Positions 44,504 to 52,591 of a stretch of 64,000 nt of DNA are shown one piece after another. Every line of letters begins with the position of its first letter. Position 1 is the stretch's first letter. The position numbers were made by a program, and so were the translations under genes. The notes below the pieces were generated by a model that was given only the letters and a program-made list of their open reading frames with translations, did no database searches and was not told the DNA's origin. Origin of the DNA: UMGS1696 sp964621165 (GTDB taxonomy: Bacteria > Bacillota > Clostridia > Oscillospirales > CAG-272); NCBI GenBank assembly GCA_964621165.1, contig CAZULC010000003.1:124001-188000 (forward strand), given 5' to 3'.

Positions 44504-45266
44504 GACCCGCACCTAAAATCCTGCTAACGTCTCCAAGCTTTTTCAACGAACACGGAACCTCGCTCCCGTCGGCTAAAACAACAGTACTTCCGCGAAGGGC
44601 AATGATATGCTCCTCGTTGACAAGATATGACCGGTGAACACGCGTAAATTCGTCTCCCAGTTCTTCTGCGGCATGGTCAAGAGTTCCGATCAGTGTTATT
44701 TTCGACCCGCCTAAAGTATGGTACGTTATCCCATGGGAGAGATTTTTCTCGCTCTCGAGGTAGGTTATGTCGTCAAGACGCATTTTCACCTCCTCGCCGC
44801 CAACCTCGAGCCGTATCTCACCACCGCTATCCGAATCCCTGCCGTCCGAGTTTTTTTTATATGACAAAGCCATCCTGACATATCGGCGCATTCCGTCCCG
44901 TAGAAGAGTTATGTCCGTGCCTTTTTCGAGAAAACCAAAGGGTTCGGTCCCGCTTTTCAGAACCGCAAGCGCAAGCTCATTGTGATTTGTGAGAAAGACA
45001 ATGCGAAGATTGGGACAGCTCCGCTTGAGCGCACGGGAAACGTCCATTCCAGTCGGCAGATCACGCCCGAAATCCAAGTCGAGAAACGCCAGAGCAGGGG
45101 ACTTCTTTCCGGCAATCCGCTTCGATAAGGTGACAGCCTCACTGAACGAATGAGCAACCCCGCATAAATGAGCCGGCAGACATTCCTCTTCAATCAGGTT
45201 CACCACAATCCCCTCGGCAATGGAGATAAAGAACCTGTCGTCGTCGCACAGCAGAATTTCAAGCAT
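44487..45266 (-). CDS. LytTR-family response regulator
   Basis: A receiver domain (about 1-125; LCDDD near 6-10 and the phospho-acceptor Asp63 in LAFLDLDFG) is joined to a LytTR DNA-binding domain (about 150-250; ITYLESEKNLSHGITY, FTRVHRSYLVN). Start ATG 45266 has GGAGG 6 bp upstream. It precedes and overlaps the cognate kinase, so the pair is one operon. LytTR proteins usually activate from paired direct repeats upstream of the -35; a candidate lies at 43013-43042. Confidence 0.93.
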   Translation of the reverse strand: MLEILLCDDDRFFISIAEGIVVNLIEEECLPAHLCGVAHSFSEAVTLSKRIAGKKSPALAFLDLDFGRDLPTGMDVSRALKRSCPNLRIVFLTNHNELALAVLKSGTEPFGFLEKGTDITLLRDGMRRYVRMALSYKKNSDGRDSDSGGEIRLEVGGEEVKMRLDDITYLESEKNLSHGITYHTLGGSKITLIGTLDHAAEELGDEFTRVHRSYLVNEEHIIALRGSTVVLADGSEVPCSLKKLGDVSRILGAGHERKK

Positions 45267-45468
45267 ATAAATCCTCCACATTCTGTTTTATTACATATAT
45301 CATATCATGTAATCCGGCCAAATTCAAGTGAGACGCCGCTTTTTTAATGAATTAAAACACGATATTTCCGCCCCATAGCATAATACACAAATTGCACACC
45401 AAATTCCAGCCATAACTTGCACTATGCGACAAATTTCCGCTTGAGAGAATTTTTTTCATAAAATCCTC

Positions 45469-45522
45469 TTGACAAATTTCCCATATTGGAGTATTATAAT
45501 AATGAAGTTAGCAAGTGCTAAC
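45469..45522 (+). promoter_or_regulatory. feoA promoter with palindromic operator 1
   Basis: TTGACA (45469-45474) and TATTAT (45492-45497) are spaced by 17 bp. A 16-bp palindrome GTTAGCAAGTGCTAAC (45507-45522) covers the expected transcription start. It resembles DtxR/IdeR-type operators. Confidence 0.75.
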
Positions 45523-45582
45523 AGCAAACCTCTGTCAGACCGAAGTAAAATGCTTGTTGTCTGACTTATATTCAGTCTGTTG

Positions 45583-45598
45583 GTTAGTCAACGCTAAC
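45583..45598 (+). promoter_or_regulatory. Palindromic operator 2 upstream of feoA
   Basis: GTTAGTCAACGCTAAC lies in the 5' untranslated region, 25 bp before the first feoA start. It matches operator 1 at both half-sites. The rest of the 341-bp gap up to the response regulator gene shows no gene. Confidence 0.7.
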
Positions 45599-45622
45599 AT
45601 ACTGTGAAGAGGAGTGATAAAC

Positions 45623-45835
45623 ATGATGCCGTTGACATATGCACAAGCTGGTGAAGAAAATATCGTGAAAAGAATCGGCGGAAAGCCAGAAGTGAGACAG
45701 CATCTCGAAGATCTTGGATTCCACGTCGGAAGCGAAGTAGTAGTCATAACAGCTCTCGACGGGAATATCATAGTAAAGGTAAAGGAAGCCCGTGTTGCGG
45801 TCAGTTCAGAAATGGCTTCAAAAATCATGGTTTGA
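45623..45835 (+). CDS. feoA: FeoA-domain protein, first copy
   Basis: FeoA is a small SH3-like cytoplasmic partner of the ferrous iron transporter FeoB. The 70-residue product starts MMPLTYAQAGEENIVKRIGG and includes LEDLGFHVGSEVVVI. I choose ATG 45623 (SD GAGGAG, 8 bp spacing) over a GTG at 45614 that overlaps the SD. A second FeoA-type gene follows after about 50 bp. Expression should be iron-repressed through the palindromic operators. Confidence 0.92.
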   Translation: MMPLTYAQAGEENIVKRIGGKPEVRQHLEDLGFHVGSEVVVITALDGNIIVKVKEARVAVSSEMASKIMV

Positions 45836-45887
45836 TTGATTCCATTTATTAAAATCAGATTATCAATATAGAAATGAGGATATAGTG

Positions 45888-46109
45888 ATGAAAACTTTGC
45901 GCGAAACCGCCATAGGAGAAACCGTTACTGTTGTAAAGCTGAACGGCGAGGGTGCGGTCAAAAGAAGAATCATGGACATGGGAATCACAAAAGGAACTAG
46001 AGTGTACGTCAGAAAAGTAGCGCCTCTTGGAGATCCAATCGAGGTAACGGTCCGCGGATACGAACTGTCACTCCGTAAAGCCGACGCGGCAATGATTGAC
46101 GTGGAATAA
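45888..46109 (+). CDS. feoA: FeoA-domain protein, second copy
   Basis: A 73-residue SH3-like FeoA protein (LRETAIGETVTVVKLNGEG, then GITKGTRVYVRKVAPLGDP and a C-terminal GYELSLRKADAAMI), closer to canonical FeoA than the first copy. ATG 45888 has TGAGGA 7 bp upstream. Tandem feoA genes before feoB are frequent in Clostridia and the two may form a heteromeric partner for FeoB. Confidence 0.94.
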   Translation: MKTLRETAIGETVTVVKLNGEGAVKRRIMDMGITKGTRVYVRKVAPLGDPIEVTVRGYELSLRKADAAMIDVE

Positions 46110-46123
46110 ATTTTAAATCATGA

Positions 46124-46209
46124 GGTTAGCCCGAACTGATTAAAGTCAGGCTGACCGTAAATTTTGGTATAACGTTAGCCTTGACTAACCTACAAAATTC
46201 ATCTATAAT
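46124..46209 (+). promoter_or_regulatory. feoB promoter with overlapping palindromic operator 3
   Basis: TTGACT (46181-46186) and TATAAT (46204-46209) have a 17-bp spacer. GTTAGCCTTGACTAAC (46174-46189) overlaps the -35; read on the other strand it differs from operator 2 at a single base. A degenerate copy sits at 46125-46140, inside an inverted repeat (GGTTAGCC/GGCTGACC, 46124-46156). Confidence 0.75.
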
Positions 46210-46224
46210 ATAAGGGGAGTAATC

Positions 46225-48642
46225 ATGGATATCAGAATAGCCCTCGCGGGTAACCCTAACTGCGGTAAAACGACGCTGTTCAACGCGCTGACCGGCTCAA
46301 ACCAGTTCGTAGGAAACTGGCCCGGAGTTACCGTTGAAAAAAAGGAAGGCAAGCTGAAAAAGCACGACGGCGTAATCATCACCGACCTTCCGGGTATCTA
46401 CTCGCTGTCGCCGTACACACTTGAAGAAGTCGTCGCCCGCAACTACCTCATAAACGAGCAGCCTGACGCGATCCTGAACATAATCGACGGCACAAACCTC
46501 GAGCGCAACCTCTACCTAACCACCCAGCTTGTGGAGCTTGGAATACCGGTAGTCGCCGCCGTAAACATGATGGACGTGGTGAGAAAGAACGGCGACAAAA
46601 TCAACACCGCCGAACTCGCACGTCAGATTGGATGCAGAGTAGTTGAAATCTCGGCTCTCAAGAGCGAAGGAATCACCGAGGCCGCGGAAGCCGCAATCGA
46701 AGCCGCAAAGGGAATGAAAACCGTACCCCAGCACTCCTTCTCCGGAGCCGTGGAGCACGCAATCGCCCACATCGAGGAAGCCGCCCTCAGCACAATTCCC
46801 GAGGACAAAAAGAGATGGTACGCCATCAAGCTGTTCGAACGCGACGAAATGGTTCGTGATCAGCTCAAGGAAAAGTGCGTGGATCTCACAAAGAACGCCG
46901 ACTACATAGAAAGCGTAATCAAGTCCGCCGAGGATGAGCTTGACGACGACGCTGAATCCATCATCACAAATGAGCGCTATGTCTATATTGCACAGGTCAT
47001 CAAAGCCTGCTTTAAAAAGAAGTCAGGCGAAAAGCTTACAGTCTCCGATAAAATCGACAAGGTAGTCACAAACCGCTTTGCTGCACTGCCGATTTTCGCG
47101 GTAGTTATGATTCTCGTCTACTATATATCCGTTACAACTGTAGGAACATGGGCTACCGACTGGGCTAACGATGGTGTGTTCGGCGACGGCTGGCACCTCT
47201 TCGGAATCGGCTCCGGCGAATACAATGACGTTCTTGATGAGTACGCCGAAGAAAACCTCTTCCTCCCCGAGCTTGAGTCCACCGTAAAGGCGGCGGCTGA
47301 CGCGGGTGTTGTAGGTGCTGACGACGTATTAGGCGCAATCGAAGACAAGGACTACGGTGCTTTTGACGAAGCCTATGGTACCTTCGGAGACGCTTTGGCC
47401 GAAGCAGGATTTGACATTTCCGAAACCGTTGACGCTGCAATGGAAGAAGCTCCTGACGCAAGCGAGTATGGCGTATGGGTTCCCGGAATACCCGTGCTGG
47501 TAGAAAAAGGACTTGACGCTATTAACTGCGCTGAATGGCTCAAAGGCTTCATCCTCGACGGTATAATCGGCGGTGTTGGTGCGGTACTTGGATTCGTTCC
47601 CCAGATGCTCGTGCTGTTCATCTTGCTCGCGTTCCTCGAAGCCTGCGGTTACATGGCAAGAATCGCGTTCGTTATGGACAGAATCTTCCGTAAATTCGGT
47701 CTTTCAGGTAAATCCTTCATCCCAATGCTCATCGGTACAGGCTGTGGCGTTCCCGGAGTCATGGCTTCCCGTACAATCGAAAATGACCGCGATCGCAAGA
47801 TGACAATCATGACCACCACCTTCATCCCCTGCGGCGCAAAGCTCCCGATTATCGCCCTCATCGCGTCAGCATTGTTCGGCGGCGCATGGTGGGTCGCTCC
47901 CTCGGCTTACTTCGTTGGAGTTGCGGCAATCATCATCTCCGGTATCATGCTGAAGAAGACAAAGATGTTCGCAGGAGATCCCGCACCCTTCGTAATGGAG
48001 CTTCCCGCATACCACCTTCCTACCGTTTCAGCATTACTCCGTTCAATGTGGGAGCGCGCCTCGTCATTCATCAAGAAAGCCGGAACAATCATCCTTCTCT
48101 CGTCAATCGTAATCTGGGTGGGAAGCGTGTTCGGCATGACCGACGGCTCCTTCGGCTTCAACGCTGACATGGAACTTGAGGACTCCATCCTCGGCATAAT
48201 CGGCGGCGTAATCTGCCACATCTTCAAGCCCATAGGATTCGGCTCAATCAAGGCTACAATCGCGACAATCATGGGTCTTGTGGCAAAGGAAGAGGTTGTA
48301 GGCGTGTTCGGCGTGCTCGACTTCGAAGGCATGACAAAGCTCTCCGCTTATTCTTTCCTCATCTTCAACCTGCTCTGCGCTCCCTGCTTCGCCGCAATCG
48401 GTGCAATCAAGCGTGAGATGAACTCCGCAAAGTGGACATGGTTCGCAATCGGCTACCAGTGCGTGTTCGCATACGCAATCTCCCTAATCGTGTTCCAGCT
48501 CGGCTCGATTTTCACCGGAAACGCAAACGTTATCGGAATCATCTTCGCTCTAGCAGTACTTGCGTTCATTCTCTACATGCTCTTCAAGCCTTATAAGGAA
48601 TCGAATAAGCTCAAGTCAAATATTGTTACAAGCAAAAAATAA
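46225..48642 (+). CDS. feoB: Ferrous iron transporter FeoB
   Basis: FeoB is the membrane Fe(II) permease with an N-terminal G-protein domain. Seen: G1 LAGNPNCGKTTLFN (8-20), switch and G3 DLPGIYSLSPYTLEE, G4-like AVNMMDV, and the two Gate repeats with IAFVMDRIFRKFGLSGKSF and IPMLIGTGCGVPGVMASRT. An acidic loop of some 90 residues (about 335-425) sits in the first half of the membrane domain. Its 805 residues exceed short FeoB forms for that reason. SD GGGGAG precedes ATG 46225, and it has its own operator-covered promoter. Confidence 0.97.
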   Translation: MDIRIALAGNPNCGKTTLFNALTGSNQFVGNWPGVTVEKKEGKLKKHDGVIITDLPGIYSLSPYTLEEVVARNYLINEQPDAILNIIDGTNLERNLYLTTQLVELGIPVVAAVNMMDVVRKNGDKINTAELARQIGCRVVEISALKSEGITEAAEAAIEAAKGMKTVPQHSFSGAVEHAIAHIEEAALSTIPEDKKRWYAIKLFERDEMVRDQLKEKCVDLTKNADYIESVIKSAEDELDDDAESIITNERYVYIAQVIKACFKKKSGEKLTVSDKIDKVVTNRFAALPIFAVVMILVYYISVTTVGTWATDWANDGVFGDGWHLFGIGSGEYNDVLDEYAEENLFLPELESTVKAAADAGVVGADDVLGAIEDKDYGAFDEAYGTFGDALAEAGFDISETVDAAMEEAPDASEYGVWVPGIPVLVEKGLDAINCAEWLKGFILDGIIGGVGAVLGFVPQMLVLFILLAFLEACGYMARIAFVMDRIFRKFGLSGKSFIPMLIGTGCGVPGVMASRTIENDRDRKMTIMTTTFIPCGAKLPIIALIASALFGGAWWVAPSAYFVGVAAIIISGIMLKKTKMFAGDPAPFVMELPAYHLPTVSALLRSMWERASSFIKKAGTIILLSSIVIWVGSVFGMTDGSFGFNADMELEDSILGIIGGVICHIFKPIGFGSIKATIATIMGLVAKEEVVGVFGVLDFEGMTKLSAYSFLIFNLLCAPCFAAIGAIKREMNSAKWTWFAIGYQCVFAYAISLIVFQLGSIFTGNANVIGIIFALAVLAFILYMLFKPYKESNKLKSNIVTSKK

Positions 48643-48669
48643 TCAAGTCATACATCAAAGGAGGCAGTT

Positions 48670-48894
48670 ATGCTCGCATGGCTCAGCGAAAACATAAGTA
48701 CAATAATCGTGTGCCTGATTCTGGCATTCGCAGTATTTATGGTAATCAGAAAAATGGTAAAGGATAAAAAATCCGGAAAATCAGGCTGCGGATGCGGCTG
48801 TGAGTCCTGCGCCATGCACTCAGTATGCTCTGCAAGGGCAAACGGACATAGCTGCTCCACGCCAAAGAAGTCGCCAAAACCACAGGTGAAATAA
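48670..48894 (+). CDS. FeoB-associated cysteine-rich membrane protein
   Basis: A 74-residue protein with one N-terminal membrane helix (about 9-28) and a cytoplasmic tail with CGCGCESCAMHSVC and a further Cys. This is the small cysteine-rich protein commonly found after feoB in Firmicutes (sometimes called FeoC-like). It may pass or sense iron at the pore. SD GGAGG precedes ATG 48670. The MITE-like element begins 2 bp after its stop. Confidence 0.9.
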   Translation: MLAWLSENISTIIVCLILAFAVFMVIRKMVKDKKSGKSGCGCGCESCAMHSVCSARANGHSCSTPKKSPKPQVK

Positions 48895-48896
48895 AT

Positions 48897-49093
48897 TAAG
48901 GCGACACCGCACAGTTCTGATGGTGCAGATGTGCCGACAGATTTTTCGTCAGACAATACAAATACACCTTATGTTCATACTATAAATCAAGGTGGATTTG
49001 TGAATTATGATGGAGATTGCGCAGCAACTCCTAAAAGATGCGGTGCAGATGTGCCATCAAGGCGTTAGCCGTGGTTTGTGCGGTGGTGCCTTA
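48897..49093. mobile_element. 197-bp MITE-like element with terminal inverted repeats
   Basis: The ends are 17-bp imperfect inverted repeats: TAAGGCGACACCGCACA (48897-48913) and TGTGCGGTGGTGCCTTA (49077-49093), matching at 15 of 17 positions. Inside, GGTGCAGATGTGCC is directly repeated (48922-48935 and 49042-49055). No transposase ORF is present, so it would be non-autonomous. A target duplication is not obvious. It lies between the last feo gene and the terminator. Together with the flanks it fills the gap up to the TSUP gene. Confidence 0.65.
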
Positions 49094-49100
49094 CCGAATT

Positions 49101-49146
49101 AAGCCGTCATTGACCCTGCTGTGGTAGAGGTCGGGCGGCTTTTTTT
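49101..49146 (+). terminator. Intrinsic terminator of the feo operon
   Basis: AAGCCG and CGGCTT (with an inner GACC/GGTC) form the stem, followed by T7. It is separated from the feo operon by the MITE-like element. Confidence 0.8.
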
Positions 49147-49234
49147 CATTTTGTTTACATAATCTGCAATATTTTTTCCCCCTGCTTCTATATAATAATT
49201 AAAGGAAGATTTTTTTATTTGCAGGAAGGAAATA

Positions 49235-50017
49235 ATGCTCGGAATAATAAAGATCATCATAATTACATTTTTAGCCGGACTTGGAGCTGGACTTGGCACA
49301 GGATTCGCCGGAATGAGCGCGGCTGCCGTAATCACACCAATGATCGTGACCTTTCTCGGCGTTGACCCATACACAGCCGTAGGAATCGCCCTTGCATCAG
49401 ACGTTCCGGCCAGTGCGGTTTCGGCTTATACATACCACAAAAACAAAAACCTCGACGTCAAAAACGGAATCATAATGATGGCGTCAGTGCTTTGCTTTAC
49501 AGTAGTCGGAAGTATTGTTTCAAACTACATCCCTTCGGCAACAATGGGAAACTTTTCCGTGTTCGTGACTATGATGCTCGGCATAAAGTTCATAGTGAAG
49601 CCGGTCATGACGACAAAAGAAAAAATGGAGTCAGCTTCACCGAAGAAAAGGGTAGTGCAGTCCATAATATGCGGCATGGTCGTCGGCTTCATATGCGGCT
49701 TTGTGGGAGCGGGCGGCGGAATGATGATGCTCCTTATCCTCACCAGCGTCCTCGGATATGAACTGAAAACCGCAGTCGGCACAAGTGTGTTCATCATGAC
49801 TTTCACAGCCCTCACGGGTTCCGTTTCCCATTTTGCCCTCGGCGGAAAGCCCGACGTTTTCATACTCATCATGTCAATGCTTTTCACCCTGATCTGGGCG
49901 AGAATCGGAGCGAAAATCGCGAATAAGTCCACACCCAAGACCCTCAACCGCACAGTTGGCATGATTCTGACAATCCTCGGCATCGTGATTTTATTGTTCT
50001 CATTCTTCGGTAAATAA
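49235..50017 (+). CDS. TauE/SafE (TSUP) family membrane transporter
   Basis: A 260-residue protein with about eight membrane helices in two repeats, typical of the TSUP family, which moves sulfite, sulfoacetate, taurine-related or other organic anions. Repeat motifs GAGLGTGFAGMSAAAVITP and GFVGAGGGMMMLLILT are visible. SD AGGAAGG precedes ATG 49235. The DUF1538 gene follows after 47 bp and then a PII-like gene. Substrate is not predictable; the context suggests a shared operon. Confidence 0.88.
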   Translation: MLGIIKIIIITFLAGLGAGLGTGFAGMSAAAVITPMIVTFLGVDPYTAVGIALASDVPASAVSAYTYHKNKNLDVKNGIIMMASVLCFTVVGSIVSNYIPSATMGNFSVFVTMMLGIKFIVKPVMTTKEKMESASPKKRVVQSIICGMVVGFICGFVGAGGGMMMLLILTSVLGYELKTAVGTSVFIMTFTALTGSVSHFALGGKPDVFILIMSMLFTLIWARIGAKIANKSTPKTLNRTVGMILTILGIVILLFSFFGK

Positions 50018-50064
50018 ATCCAATAAAATGTCCATATAAAACTAAAGTAAACGGAGGAGCAACG

Positions 50065-51594
50065 TTGCAGAAACAAAACTTACTCATATCAAAGCTGAAA
50101 GAATCCCTGCATTCGGTTATGCCGCTGGTCATCATCATAGTTCTGTTATGTCTGCTTTTTGTACCGGTGGAGAGCGGAATCGCACTGTCCTTTGTGGTAG
50201 GCGCGGTCATGCTGATTGTAGGCGAAGGCATGTTCACCCTCGGCGCGGACCTTTCCATGACCCAGATTGGAAGCCAGATTGGTTCAAAGCTGACAAAATC
50301 CCGCCGCCTGCCCGTGATTATACTGGTAAGCTTCTTAATAGGCGTAATCATTACCGTAGCCGAGCCGGATTTGCAGGTGCTGGCGAACAACGTACCGGCC
50401 GTAAAAACCTCGGTTCTCATTATCACAGTGTCCGTGGGAGTGGGATTTTTCCTCGCGGTCAGTATGCTGAGAATCATGTTCGGCATTCCCATAAAGTGGC
50501 TGTTCCTACTGTTCTACGGAATCATCTTCATCCTCGCCGCGTTTTCGTCCCCTGACTTCTGGGCAGTGTCATTCGATTCGGGAGGTGTCACAACAGGCCC
50601 AATGACTGTGCCGTTTATTATGGCTCTCGGCGTGGGTGTTGCCTCAATCCGAAGCGACGAAAAGGCAAAATCCGACAGCTTCGGTCTTGTGGCACTCTGT
50701 TCAATCGGACCAATCGTGACGGTGCTCATCCTCGGCTTCATCTATCCCCAGACAGCGGAAGGAGCAAGCGCGGCTGACATGCAGAACTACCTTTACACCA
50801 CGGAGCTTGGACATGGATATCTCAGCGCAGTTCCCGAATACATGGCTGAGGTATTGCTTGCACTGCTGCCGATTTTCGCGTTCTTTTTGTTGTTCCAGAT
50901 TTTTTCACTCAAGCTGAACAAACGCAGGCTCTATAAAATAATCGTTGGACTGCTTTATACATACGCCGGACTCGTGTTGTTCCTCACAGGCGTAAACGTG
51001 GGTTTTTCATCCCTCGGATATACTCTCGGGGAAAAAATCGGCTCAAGCCCATTGAATTTCGCACTTGTCCCGCTGGCCGCACTCATGGGCTGGTTCATAA
51101 TAAACGCGGAGCCGGCGGTTCATGTCCTGAACAAGCAGGTTGAGGAGCTGAGTGCGGGCGCAATTACAGAAAAAGCTATGGGAACCAGCCTTTCAATCGC
51201 AATTTCCGCCGCCATGGGACTTTCAATGATACGAATCCTCACCGGAATCTCCATCATGTGGTTCATAGTTCCCGGCTATTTAATCGCACTGGCGCTGACC
51301 TTTTTCGTTCCCCAGACCTTCTCAGCAATCGCTTTTGACTCAGGAGGAGTTGCGTCCGGACCTCTCACGGCGGCATTCATGCTTCCTTTTGCAATGGGAG
51401 CGACTACAGCTGTCGGCGGAAACATCATGACCGACGCGTTCGGGCTTGTGGCGCTTGTGGCAATGACTCCGCTAATCACAATTCAGATTATGGGCGCAGT
51501 CTACGTTCTCAAGCAGAAGAAAGCCGCAGAAACACCTACGCAGTCAACAGAGCCGGAAGAAGAGTACGAGATTATCGAGCTTTGGAACGAATGA
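50065..51594 (+). CDS. DUF1538-family polytopic membrane protein
   Basis: This 509-residue protein with about twelve membrane helices is an internal duplication: FDSGGVTTGPMTVPFIMALG (about residue 170) and FDSGGVASGPLTAAFMLPFA (about 424) are clearly homologous. Each is followed by a SFGLVAL or AFGLVAL segment. This is the DUF1538 family, whose members are predicted transporters of unknown substrate and are often paired with PII-like genes. The start is TTG 50065 with GGAGGA 6 bp upstream. The PII-like gene follows after 14 bp. Confidence 0.88.
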   Translation: MQKQNLLISKLKESLHSVMPLVIIIVLLCLLFVPVESGIALSFVVGAVMLIVGEGMFTLGADLSMTQIGSQIGSKLTKSRRLPVIILVSFLIGVIITVAEPDLQVLANNVPAVKTSVLIITVSVGVGFFLAVSMLRIMFGIPIKWLFLLFYGIIFILAAFSSPDFWAVSFDSGGVTTGPMTVPFIMALGVGVASIRSDEKAKSDSFGLVALCSIGPIVTVLILGFIYPQTAEGASAADMQNYLYTTELGHGYLSAVPEYMAEVLLALLPIFAFFLLFQIFSLKLNKRRLYKIIVGLLYTYAGLVLFLTGVNVGFSSLGYTLGEKIGSSPLNFALVPLAALMGWFIINAEPAVHVLNKQVEELSAGAITEKAMGTSLSIAISAAMGLSMIRILTGISIMWFIVPGYLIALALTFFVPQTFSAIAFDSGGVASGPLTAAFMLPFAMGATTAVGGNIMTDAFGLVALVAMTPLITIQIMGAVYVLKQKKAAETPTQSTEPEEEYEIIELWNE

Positions 51595-51608
51595 GTCAGG
51601 AGTAAAAC

Positions 51609-52295
51609 ATGGAACTTTACTATATTATAACAGTAACCGACAGAAGCAAAGCCGATAAACTGATCAGCCTGCACGAGGAAATCGGACTCCCGCTGATTCT
51701 GACCAACCTCGGCTCAGGAACCGCTACCAGCGACCATTTGCTTCTGTACGACCTTGAAAACACCGAAAAAGCCGTCATCGCCACAGCAGCCAACAGGGAA
51801 GACATGAAAAAACTGATGAAGTTTGCCAAGCGGAAAATGTTCATAGACATTCCCGGCAACGGAATCATGACAGCCATTCCCATAAAAAGCGTAGGCGGAC
51901 GAAAGACCCTCGACTATCTCACAGGCGAAAAAGAAAACACAGGCCAAAAAGGAGCAGCTCCCGATATGAATTTTGAAAACGAACTGATTTTTGTAATACT
52001 GAACGAAGGATTTTCCGACGCGGTCATGGATTCTGCAAGAAGCGCGGGAGCGTCCGGCGGCACCGTAATCCACGCAAAAGGAACGGGTAAAACCAAAGCC
52101 GAGTGTTTTTTCGGCGTAACTCTCACTGAGGAGAAGGACATCATATACATAGTCGCGCCCTCGTCGAAAAAATCGGCGATAATGAAGGAAATCTGTAAAA
52201 CCAACGGAATCGGAAGCGATGCCGGTGCAATATGCTTTTCGCTCCCCGTGTCCGAAACCGTAGGTCTGCGCCGTCTTGACAGCGATAACGACTGA
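51609..52295 (+). CDS. Tandem PII-like signalling protein linked to DUF1538
   Basis: The 228-residue protein appears to contain two PII-like (ferredoxin-fold) units: 1-105 (YYIITVTDRSKADKLISL, ending GNGIMTAIPIKSVGG) and 120-228 (FENELIFVILNEGFSDAV, GASGGTVIHAKG, IIYIVAPSSKKSAIMKEI). AGASGGTVIHAKGTG is the clearest PII-family match; canonical GlnB Tyr51 and nucleotide motifs are not obvious. PII proteins usually gate or report on a neighbouring transporter. By context it would regulate the DUF1538 protein; ligand unknown. SD AGGAG precedes ATG 51609. Confidence 0.82.
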   Translation: MELYYIITVTDRSKADKLISLHEEIGLPLILTNLGSGTATSDHLLLYDLENTEKAVIATAANREDMKKLMKFAKRKMFIDIPGNGIMTAIPIKSVGGRKTLDYLTGEKENTGQKGAAPDMNFENELIFVILNEGFSDAVMDSARSAGASGGTVIHAKGTGKTKAECFFGVTLTEEKDIIYIVAPSSKKSAIMKEICKTNGIGSDAGAICFSLPVSETVGLRRLDSDND

Positions 52296-52335
52296 AAAAA
52301 TTTTTGATTTTTTTAAAGAAATTTCATTTTACCTA

Positions 52336-52364
52336 TTGCATATTACCGCTCTTTGTGATATAAT
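52336..52364 (+). promoter_or_regulatory. Promoter of the small RNA candidate
   Basis: TTGCAT (52336-52341) and TATAAT (52359-52364), 17-bp spacer. No ORF with an SD follows before the terminator, so it seems to serve a non-coding transcript. Confidence 0.72.
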
Positions 52365-52370
52365 AATACA

Positions 52371-52489
52371 CGTGGAAAGGGAATCTCGTCCATTCCTTTG
52401 CCGCATGAGGGTTCATCTCTCAGTTTAAGTCCGGCTGATTTTCATCAGAAATCTACAGCTTCCGTGGAAATCAGCTGGGCTTATTTTTT
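52371..52489 (+). ncRNA. Candidate stand-alone structured small RNA
   Basis: From the promoter above, a transcript of about 119 nt would end at a strong terminator: AAGTCCGGCTGATTT (52427-52441) pairs along 15 bp with AAATCAGCTGGGCTT (52468-52482), and TTATTTTTT follows. Upstream are a GGAAT/ATTCC hairpin extended by AAA/TTT and GG/CC, and a TGAG/CTCA hairpin. No start codon with an SD is present. I cannot match it to 6S, SRP or a riboswitch class that I know. Confidence 0.5.
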
Positions 52490-52556
52490 GTTTTCAATTA
52501 TTCAAGCTGTAAAAAAGTAAATCCTGCCGACTTACTGATGAAATTCACACAAAGTA

Positions 52557-52585
52557 TTGACAAAAGCAAATATCTATGATATACT
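52557..52585 (+). promoter_or_regulatory. Promoter of the CNNM/CorC transporter leader
   Basis: TTGACA (52557-52562) and TATACT (52580-52585), 17-bp spacer. The transcript would start near 52592, leaving a 260-nt leader before the transporter gene. Confidence 0.8.
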
Positions 52586-52591
52586 CTATAT

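Noticed and set aside
52371..52489. 6S RNA or SRP RNA identity for the small RNA candidate
   Set aside because: The terminal helix with central bubble of 6S and the conserved SRP loop sequence are both missing.
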